Origin: Chloroflexota bacterium
Lineage (GTDB): Bacteria > Chloroflexota > UBA6077
DNA length: 5,417 bases
Assembly (NCBI GenBank): GCA_021788565.1
Contig: JAJYKO010000460.1
Coordinates: 1 to 5,417, forward strand
Direction of reading: 5' to 3'
A model generated the notes under the pieces. The model searched no databases. It was given only the letters and a program-made list of their open reading frames with translations, and was not told the DNA's origin. Made by a program: the position numbers and the translations under genes. Below, piece by piece: positions 1 through 4,288 of the stretch (its first letter is position 1; every line of letters begins with the position of its first letter).

Positions 1-110
1 GACGGTACATATAAGGGAGCCTACTCGGTCACGAGTCTCGCAATGGGCACTCCGTTCCTTCGGCAAACCGCCGACAAGTGCACGGACTACGCCCCTCGAT
101 AGTCATATGA

Positions 111-326
111 TCACCCGCTCGGGCGATCTAACGGGTTGCTGGGTGGGACCACCCGAGCGTGTTGCTCAGTTATCCAGGCCGCGAGCGGCTTGGTCCCATA
201 CCACGTGTCCCAGTCGCCAGGCCACACCCCCAGCCGAAAGAGGGCCTTGAAGAAAAGGTCCGCCTGGCGCGCGTCGGATCCCCTGTCCTCTCGATTGTTG
301 TTGACCTGTCTCAAGCCTCTCACCAA
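111..326 (-). CDS. Doubtful small hypothetical protein (71 aa)
   Basis: This GTG-initiated minus-strand frame has a GAAGG a few bases upstream of the start. Third codon positions are mostly G or C, as expected for a coding frame in GC-rich DNA. The middle of the product is Trp-rich and moderately hydrophobic (LFFKALFRLGVWPGDWDTW). I recognise no family. The frame stays open upstream to an in-frame TGA just after the ferritin-like stop, so a longer product or a decayed gene end is possible. It overlaps the inverted repeats at 116-198, which argues against ordinary coding. It would be the last gene after the ferritin-like gene on the same strand, with a gap of about 60 bases. It may simply be a chance frame. 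Confidence 0.22.
   Translation of the reverse strand: MVRGLRQVNNNREDRGSDARQADLFFKALFRLGVWPGDWDTWYGTKPLAAWITEQHARVVPPSNPLDRPSG
116..198. repeat. Nested, mutually exclusive inverted repeats
   Basis: CGCTCGGG at 116-123 is perfectly complementary to CCCGAGCG at 152-159. Inside that loop, GCTGGGTGG (138-146) can pair with CCACCC-AGC (149-158, one bulged G) around a two-base centre. TGGGACCA (144-151) is also perfectly complementary to TGGTCCCA (191-198). GCCGC-GA-GCGGC follows at 178-189. The CCCGAGC arm therefore has two possible partners, and the TGGGACCA stretch has a third. This is the layout of a switching RNA or of a cluster of operator-like sites. No regulated gene follows on the plus strand before 2407, so a role is not established. 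Confidence 0.45.
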
Positions 327-388
327 CCTTCGACCTGCGCCACCGCAAGATCTGTACCCCGGTTGAAGAAGCTTGGCGCCTCAGGAGA

Positions 389-619
389 CTAGATGTCCAA
401 GGAAAACTTCTCGCGCAGTTTGGAGCGGAGCATCGTCTCGTGGATCTGTTCCTGTCCGAGGATGTCGATCAGAAACGCTTTCAGTTCCGGATCATCGGCG
501 ACGCGGACAGCCATCTGCAGGTAGGCCTGGCTCTCGATCTCGTGAGACAGCGTGTGGAGAAGCATCTCCAACGTCTCCATATTCAAGCCGTTACCGACGG
601 ACTCCTTCTCTACAAACAT
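389..619 (-). CDS. Small ferritin-like (half four-helix) protein
   Basis: The 76-residue product has two predicted helices (about 14-42 and 45-71) carrying carboxylate and His metal-ligand motifs: Glu27 (or Glu30) in HEIESQAY, and Glu57-x-x-His60 in GQEQIHE. This resembles one half of a rubrerythrin/ferritin four-helix bundle, so a complete di-iron site would need two subunits. The Glu27-Glu57-His60 spacing (30 then 3) is the same as I recall for the encapsulated ferritin of Rhodospirillum rubrum. There is no obvious C-terminal encapsulin-targeting peptide; the chain ends shortly after LREKFSLDI. The likely role is iron oxidation or storage, or peroxide handling in the cytosol, by inference. 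The ATG is supported by GAGGGAG six bases upstream (626-632). It lies 34 bases after dedA on the same strand. The family call is fairly good; the exact function is unknown. Confidence 0.75.
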   Translation of the reverse strand: MFVEKESVGNGLNMETLEMLLHTLSHEIESQAYLQMAVRVADDPELKAFLIDILGQEQIHETMLRSKLREKFSLDI

Positions 620-625
620 GGATAA

Positions 626-632
626 CTCCCTC
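626..632 (-). promoter_or_regulatory. Shine-Dalgarno of the ferritin-like gene
   Basis: GAGGGAG on the minus strand lies six bases before the ATG at 619. It supports translation of this short gene from its own site within the presumed pyrE-dedA transcript. Confidence 0.7.
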
Positions 633-653
633 GTGATGCCGTATCAAATAAGT

Positions 654-1316
654 CTAAAGCCCGTTGGTCTCTTTCACGCCCGCCCTCGCATTCTGCCTGC
701 TTCTTCGCTGCCAGCGAAACAGAAGCCACGCGATGAAGAGAATGACCGCGGCAAAGACTAGATAGCCGGATTTATCAAAGTGCCTCACCAAAGGCACTAA
801 CCTTCTCCCGAAGAAATAGCCCAGACCAAGCCAGAAGCCACTCCACATGACCGCCGACAGCGTGGCGTAAAACAGGAACTGAAGAAAGGGTACTTCGAAC
901 ACGCCGGCCATGATAGATGTGGGAGTACGCAGTCCGGGCGTCAAACGGCCGACCAGAACCATCACCGGTCCATGCTTGTGTATCCATCGCTCAACCTTGG
1001 TAAGTTTCTCCTCGTCGAGGTGAACGAGTTTGCCATACTTGAACAGAACAATGTGGCCGAACTTACGAGACAGGGTGTAGAGGATGGTCGATCCCATCAT
1101 GACCGCGAGGGTCACGGCTAGGCAGGCCTCGAGAACTCCCATTTGACCCATCGAGGCTCGGTAGCCAGCGAACAGTATGACGAGATCGCCGGGCGCAGGT
1201 AGAGGAACTCCCGTCTCCTCGATGAGCAAAAGCAGAAAGAGAGCCTTTTCGTCATTCTGTTGCAGTAGAACGAAAAGTGCATGCAACAAGGATAGAAGCG
1301 ACTCTTGTGTCGGCAA
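654..1316 (-). CDS. DedA family membrane protein
   Basis: The 220-residue protein is of normal length for the DedA/SNARE-associated (VTT domain) family. These are inner-membrane proteins linked to lipid carrier or phospholipid translocation, membrane potential and envelope homeostasis. Family motifs are visible: the N-terminal E-x-G-x-P-x-P-x-x-D motif (Glu34 to Asp44, ETGVPLPAPGD) and the central G-R-x-x-P-G-x-R motif (GRLTPGLR, 123-130), followed by Thr/Pro residues and the hydrophobic segment 134-172. Hydrophobic spans are near 24-52, 60-82, 134-172 and 184-201. The C-terminus is basic (RWQRRSRQNAR), probably cytoplasmic. The start is TTG; an in-frame TGA lies just upstream and no in-frame ATG occurs until residue 56, so TTG 1316 fits the family length, although its ribosome site is weak (AGAGG about 14 bases away). 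It follows pyrE after 17 bases, so translational coupling is likely. The transported substrate cannot be told from sequence. Confidence 0.93.
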   Translation of the reverse strand: MPTQESLLSLLHALFVLLQQNDEKALFLLLLIEETGVPLPAPGDLVILFAGYRASMGQMGVLEACLAVTLAVMMGSTILYTLSRKFGHIVLFKYGKLVHLDEEKLTKVERWIHKHGPVMVLVGRLTPGLRTPTSIMAGVFEVPFLQFLFYATLSAVMWSGFWLGLGYFFGRRLVPLVRHFDKSGYLVFAAVILFIAWLLFRWQRRSRQNARAGVKETNGL

Positions 1317-1333
1317 CGGAAGTCAACCAGCCT

Positions 1334-1897
1334 CTACTTCTCGAGGTATGCCTCCAGTTCGGTCTTACGAAACAGCGATCGAAGCTCGAAGCCAGCCGCC
1401 TCGACGTTTTCGCGGGCCCCTTCTTCGCGGTCGACGACGCCAAGGATGAACAGCACCTGCAGACCGAGCGATCTGAGCTTCTCTGCTGATGCTATCGCCT
1501 GGGCGCCGGTGGTCATTATGTCCTCGACCACCACTACCCGCTCTCCAGGGTGGAACTCACCCTCCACGAGTTTCTGAGTTGCGTAGTCCTTTGAAGCCTT
1601 CTTCACAATAACAAAGGGGATGCCCGTCTCCAGCGATGTGGCCGCGGCCAGGGCTACCGCACCGAGCTCAGGTCCCGCGATTCGCTGCACGGTGTCGGGC
1701 ATCTGCTCAGCCATTAGCGCCGCGAGAGGGCGCAAGATGTGCGGCTTGGTCTCGAAGAGGTACTTGTCGAAGTAGTAGCGGCTGCGCCGCCCCGAACTCA
1801 GAACGAAGTCGCCGACGAGGTAGGCGTTGTTCACAAGGTCACGCGCGACCTTCTCTCGAAACGAAGACGCTGAGCCGGCGCCTTCTGGTCTCTCCAT
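1334..1897 (-). CDS. pyrE: Orotate phosphoribosyltransferase
   Basis: PyrE joins orotate and PRPP to give OMP and pyrophosphate in de novo UMP synthesis, in the cytosol as a homodimer. From ATG 1897 the product is 187 residues, close to the usual size. The type I PRTase PRPP-binding motif VVVVEDIMTTGAQ is at 121-133. The orotate/PRPP region near the N-terminus reads SGRRSRYYFDKYLFE (35-49), typical of PyrE rather than of other PRTases. GPELGAVALA (75-84) matches the pyrophosphate loop region. The mobile catalytic loop is KKASKDYATQKLVEG (99-113); Lys100 and Lys103 are kept, but the usual His two residues later is Tyr105. I prefer the ATG because GGGGGA lies directly upstream; GTG 1909 would add four residues. 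It heads the pyrE-dedA-ferritin-like cluster and has a probable promoter at 1941-1946. Confidence 0.92.
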   Translation of the reverse strand: MERPEGAGSASSFREKVARDLVNNAYLVGDFVLSSGRRSRYYFDKYLFETKPHILRPLAALMAEQMPDTVQRIAGPELGAVALAAATSLETGIPFVIVKKASKDYATQKLVEGEFHPGERVVVVEDIMTTGAQAIASAEKLRSLGLQVLFILGVVDREEGARENVEAAGFELRSLFRKTELEAYLEK

Positions 1898-1901
1898 GTC
1901 T

Positions 1902-1907
1902 TCCCCC
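1902..1907 (-). promoter_or_regulatory. Shine-Dalgarno that favours the pyrE ATG start
   Basis: The minus strand reads GGGGGAAGACATGG, placing a purine-rich GGGGGAA run four bases before ATG 1897. GTG 1909 has no comparable site because the leader hairpin sits just in front of it. Confidence 0.55.
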
Positions 1908-1913
1908 ACACCA

Positions 1914-1927
1914 CGGGGTGAACCCCG
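1914..1927 (-). promoter_or_regulatory. Hairpin in the pyrE leader
   Basis: CGGGG-TTCA-CCCCG on the minus strand forms a perfect 5-bp GC stem with a four-base loop, 16 bases upstream of the pyrE ATG and close to the expected 5' end of the mRNA. No T-run follows, so it is not a standard terminator. Its TTCACCCC half could instead pair, with one bulge, with the GGGGGAA ribosome site, which would make it a possible translational switch. That is inference only. Confidence 0.45.
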
Positions 1928-1940
1928 CTTGACGGCGGCT

Positions 1941-1949
1941 ATTGTACCA
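1941..1949 (-). promoter_or_regulatory. Probable extended -10 promoter for pyrE
   Basis: The minus strand reads TGGTACAAT: a TACAAT hexamer (1941-1946, five of six bases match the sigma-70-type TATAAT) with the extended -10 TGn in front. I see no good -35 box at the usual distance, which is common with extended -10 promoters. Transcription would start near 1934, giving a leader of about 37 bases that contains the 1914-1927 hairpin. Confidence 0.5.
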
Positions 1950-1996
1950 TCTCTGTCGGTGGCCTGACGACCGAGGCCGGCTTCGAGCGGATCCCT

Positions 1997-2212
1997 CTAT
2001 TTCGATCCGTACACGCGCCGCACACATAGGGCTAGGAAAGACCGGAAGTAAGGGTCCGAGGAGCGCTCGATGTGGCTGCGAACCTCCTCTCGCGTCGGCC
2101 GGACGACATTGCTCACCAGGGCCACGAAGGCCATCACCACGGTGGTGAACAGGCGCTCGGGTGGGGCGGCCGCCACTTTCTCAGCCGGATTCTGATGTTG
2201 TTCCGTCGCCAT
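1997..2212 (-). CDS. Small hypothetical protein, possible single membrane segment (71 aa)
   Basis: I do not recognise this family. The start is well supported: ATG 2212 is preceded on the minus strand by AGGGAGAGGAACC, a strong ribosome site at good spacing (2217-2225). The product has a polar N-terminus (residues 1-20, with an Ala/Pro stretch), a hydrophobic segment LFTTVVMAFVALVSNVV at 21-37 that could be one membrane helix, and a charged C-terminal half with a predicted helix (REEVRSHIERS) and FRSFLALCVRRVYG near the end. It has one Cys. The gene lies 99 bases upstream of pyrE on the same strand and is divergent from the M50 protease gene. pyrE has its own likely promoter, so co-transcription is uncertain. 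Alternatively, the hydrophobic segment is a buried helix of a small soluble protein. Confidence 0.6.
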   Translation of the reverse strand: MATEQHQNPAEKVAAAPPERLFTTVVMAFVALVSNVVRPTREEVRSHIERSSDPYFRSFLALCVRRVYGSK

Positions 2213-2406
2213 GGTTCCTCTCCCTATTTTGGCTCAGGCGGCACGTATCATGATATCTCAATTGTGTAAGCCCGGTCACTCGGTAGATGGTGCGAGCGAG
2301 GGCGCTCGTCCACTGGTCTGGCCCTGCCCGCGAACGAGGGCGGGGACGATCGATACGGCGCGGGTCTCGCGTCGTAAATAGGGCGGCCGGCGGTAGAGGT
2401 AGAGAG
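2213..2406. promoter_or_regulatory. Divergent intergenic region with an AT-rich palindrome
   Basis: This region separates the minus-strand small gene (ATG 2212) from the plus-strand protease gene (GTG 2407). It contains an AT-rich island at about 2246-2270 with a perfect 10-bp palindrome TATCATGATA (2246-2255) and CAATTG (2259-2264), in otherwise GC-rich DNA. That makes it the best candidate for shared promoters or an operator. I could not place a convincing -35/-10 pair on either strand. Downstream, 2293-2308 (CGAGCG-AGGG-CGCTCG) and 2327-2344 (CCCGC...GCGGG) can form hairpins, consistent with an untranslated, structured leader for the protease gene. Confidence 0.45.
2396..2400 (+). promoter_or_regulatory. 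Shine-Dalgarno that decides the M50 protease start
   Basis: GAGGT lies six bases before GTG 2407. The earlier in-frame ATG at 2287 has no comparable site and would add 40 residues, mostly Arg and Gly, that do not belong to the family. Confidence 0.6.
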
Positions 2407-3564
2407 GTGAGAGGATCATTTCGGGTTGCCCGAATAGGTGATATCGATATCGGGATTCACTATAGCTGGATCCTGGTCTTCCTGCTAGTAGCCTGGACTC
2501 TGGCCGTGGGAGTGTTTCCGCAGCAGTTCCCAGGCCTCGGTAGCTCGATCTATTGGGTCATGGGAGCCGTATCCTCGGTTCTGCTGTTCGTATCTGTGCT
2601 GATCCACGAGTTGGCCCACTCGTTCGTGGCAGAATCCAGGGGGCTTAAAGTCAAGGACATTACGCTTTTCATCTTCGGAGGCGTTTCGAACCTCAAGGAG
2701 GAGCCGCGCAGCGCTGGAGACGAACTATTTATCTCAGTGGTGGGTCCGGTTGCCAGCCTTGTGTTGGCGGCCATCTTCTGGGGAATAAGCCAAGCCCAGG
2801 GCCTCCCCGAGACGGTGTTGGGCGTGGTTGGCTATCTCGCTGAGATCAACCTGATTCTGGGGGTGTTCAATCTCATTCCTGGCTTTCCTTTGGACGGCGG
2901 GAGAGTGCTCCGTGCGTTGTTGTGGGGTGGCACCCACAGTCTCACGAGGGCGACCCGCATAGCGGTCGGGGTCGGGAGAGCCGTCTCTCTGTTGTTCGTG
3001 CTCGGCGGCCTTTTCCTCATCGTGAGCGTCGGCTCGCTCATAAGCGGCATCTGGCTCATCTTCATCGGCTGGTTCCTCAACAATGCGGCTGAAGCGAGCG
3101 GACAGCAGTCCGTGGCAATGGAGGTGTTCCGCGGCGTGACCGTCAGAAGACTGATGCACCCGGAGCCGCGAGTCGCAGATCCTTCGGCTACCCTGCTGAA
3201 TCTGGTCTGGTCTCACCTCCTGGAGTCCGGTCAGCGTGCCGTGCCTGTCGTAGACGACGGCCGGCTGGTGGGTGTAGTGACCCTTAAGGAAGTCCGCGGA
3301 GTTCCGCAGGAAAAATGGCAGGATACGACGGTGTCAGAGTTGATGACTCCCGCGCACGAGATTCAAACGGTGAGGCCGGATGACAGTGCCGCATCTGCCA
3401 TGACCCTGATGAACGAGACGGAGGCCGAGGTGCTCCCTGTGGTGGACGAAGGTGACCACCTGGTTGGGATCATCAGTGAGGGTGACCTGAGGGGATACCT
3501 GCGGGTCAGACATGAGCTTGGCATGCCCGCGAGCGGTCACGATGATCATGAGCGGGCCGCCTAG
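2407..3564 (+). CDS. Site-2 protease (M50 family) with two CBS domains
   Basis: This is an intramembrane zinc metalloprotease of the M50B/Rip3-like type, expected to cleave transmembrane substrates such as anti-sigma factors. From GTG 2407 it has 385 residues. The N-terminus RGSFRVARIGDIDIGIHYSW is the normal family start. The zinc motif HELAH is at 67-71 within a membrane helix, the conserved FIFGGV segment is at 89-94, and the third zinc ligand is in NLIPGFPLDGG (155-165, Asp163). Several other hydrophobic spans lie at about 20-37, 50-72, 105-126, 138-155 and 185-222. Two CBS domains follow, about 246-313 and 314-375, each with the usual VPVVD/LPVVDE core; such pairs commonly bind adenine nucleotides and regulate the attached domain. 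An in-frame ATG at 2287 would add an Arg/Gly-rich tail encoded by hairpin-forming DNA, which I reject. The PRTase gene follows 63 bases later. The substrate is unknown. Confidence 0.93.
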   Translation: MRGSFRVARIGDIDIGIHYSWILVFLLVAWTLAVGVFPQQFPGLGSSIYWVMGAVSSVLLFVSVLIHELAHSFVAESRGLKVKDITLFIFGGVSNLKEEPRSAGDELFISVVGPVASLVLAAIFWGISQAQGLPETVLGVVGYLAEINLILGVFNLIPGFPLDGGRVLRALLWGGTHSLTRATRIAVGVGRAVSLLFVLGGLFLIVSVGSLISGIWLIFIGWFLNNAAEASGQQSVAMEVFRGVTVRRLMHPEPRVADPSATLLNLVWSHLLESGQRAVPVVDDGRLVGVVTLKEVRGVPQEKWQDTTVSELMTPAHEIQTVRPDDSAASAMTLMNETEAEVLPVVDEGDHLVGIISEGDLRGYLRVRHELGMPASGHDDHERAA

Positions 3565-3574
3565 TCTCAGTGAA

Positions 3575-3612
3575 GAGTGATGAGTGATGAGCGGGATGCT
3601 CACTCATCACTC
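3575..3612 (+). repeat. 13-bp perfect inverted repeat with tandem GTGATGA units
   Basis: GAGTGATGAGTGA (3575-3587) is perfectly complementary to TCACTCATCACTC (3600-3612), with a 12-base loop that adds a two-base GC stem after a bulged TGA. The left arm contains GTGATGA twice in tandem (3577-3590). It sits in the gap between the M50 protease stop (3564) and the preferred PRTase start (3628). No T-run follows, so it is not a typical intrinsic terminator. It could stabilise or process the mRNA, reduce expression of the second gene, or be a dispersed genomic repeat. Confidence 0.8.
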
Positions 3613-3615
3613 GCC

Positions 3616-3625
3616 GGGGGTGAGG
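3616..3625 (+). promoter_or_regulatory. Shine-Dalgarno that favours a TTG start for the PRTase
   Basis: GGGGGTGAGG lies directly before TTG 3628. The upstream GTG 3577 and ATG 3580 lie inside the inverted repeat and have only a weak GAAGA in front. Confidence 0.5.
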
Positions 3626-3627
3626 AC

Positions 3628-4281
3628 TTGTTCGAGAATAGGCGCGATGCTGGTAGGCAGTTGGCGGACGAACTGACAGAGTTTGATCTACCGGACACCA
3701 TAGTGCTGGCGCTACCCAGGGGAGGAGTAGCAGTCGGGTACGAGGTTGCGTCCTTCCTGGGCGTTGCTCTCGACGTGCTAATCTCGCGCAAGGTGGGGGC
3801 GCCGGGGAACCCCGAACTGGCCGTCGGGGCAGTGGCGGAGATAGGTGGGCTCTGGGCTGATCGATTGACGGTGGACACGCTAGGAGTGCCGCCCGAATAC
3901 TTGCGAGAGGAGGTCGACCGCCAGCTGTTGGAGATAGACCGCATGATCAAGGTCTACCGTCAGGGCCGCGAGCTTCCTCCGCTCGACGGACGGACGGTTA
4001 TCGTGGTTGACGATGGAGTCGCCACTGGGTATACGATGCTGGCCGCCGTCAAGGGAGTGAGGGAAGCTCACCCGGGGGAGCTGGTAGCTGCGACCCCAGT
4101 GGCTTCTCAGGAGGCCCTGTGGCGGATTTCGAGGGAGGCCGACCGGACAGTGTGCCTCATGACCCCACAGCCATTCTACGCAGTCGGGTATCACTTCAGT
4201 GAGTTTGACCAGCTGACCGACGAGGACGTTGTGCGCTATCTCCGGGATGCCCAGCGACAGTTGGGAGCACGGCGGGAGTGA
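3628..4281 (+). CDS. Stand-alone phosphoribosyltransferase (type I PRTase fold)
   Basis: The 217-residue product (from TTG 3628) belongs to a common but poorly characterised PRTase family (PF00156). The PRPP-binding motif VIVVDDGVATGYT is at 124-136, with the two Asp residues and the Thr-Gly expected to hold the ribose phosphate. ALPRGG (28-33) and RKVGAPGNPE (54-63) are hallmarks of this subfamily, which differs from PyrE, Hpt and Apt. The nucleobase or other acceptor is unknown; some relatives are fused to hydrolase domains, but this one is not. Family members usually begin just before an FRDRRDAG-like stretch, matching LFENRRDAG here. Starting at GTG 3577 or ATG 3580 would add 16-17 residues encoded by the inverted repeat. 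It follows the M50 protease gene on the same strand and converges on the AI-2E transporter gene seven bases beyond its stop. Confidence 0.88.
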   Translation: MFENRRDAGRQLADELTEFDLPDTIVLALPRGGVAVGYEVASFLGVALDVLISRKVGAPGNPELAVGAVAEIGGLWADRLTVDTLGVPPEYLREEVDRQLLEIDRMIKVYRQGRELPPLDGRTVIVVDDGVATGYTMLAAVKGVREAHPGELVAATPVASQEALWRISREADRTVCLMTPQPFYAVGYHFSEFDQLTDEDVVRYLRDAQRQLGARRE

Positions 4282-4288
4282 ACTGTGC

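Larger units (their letters stand above)
1..388. other. Region without a confident gene, rich in inverted repeats
   Basis: No open frame here has a recognisable product. The stretch contains several short inverted repeats: ACTCG/CGAGT at 23-27 and 32-36, TCGGC/GCCGA at 60-64 and 70-74, an 8-bp pair at 116-123 and 152-159, and GCCGC/GCGGC at 178-182 and 185-189. It lies downstream of the minus-strand ferritin-like gene. I found no clear terminator (hairpin followed by a T-run) for that gene. I looked for tRNA, tmRNA, SRP RNA and RNase P signature sequences and saw none. One weak minus-strand frame at 111-326 is listed separately. Confidence 0.5.

Noticed and set aside
29..106. Short minus-strand frame with three Cys residues
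   Set aside because: Only about 26 codons from its ATG, no clear ribosome site, and no family resemblance.
138..158. T-box-like GGGTGGGACCAC sequence
   Set aside because: It resembles the T-box antiterminator core, but it is explained by its own inverted repeat. No terminator with a T-run follows, and no aminoacyl-tRNA synthetase or amino-acid gene lies downstream on the plus strand.
2246..2270. Specific -35/-10 promoters in the divergent region
   Set aside because: The island is AT-rich, but no hexamer pair with acceptable spacing was found on either strand, so only the region is annotated.
2734..3216. 160-codon minus-strand frame opposite the protease gene
   Set aside because: It lies antisense to a well-supported M50-CBS gene, and its His/Arg/Glu-rich composition is typical of a shadow frame.
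4282..4288. Bidirectional terminator between the convergent genes
   Set aside because: The gap is only seven bases, and I see no hairpin with a T-run spanning it.
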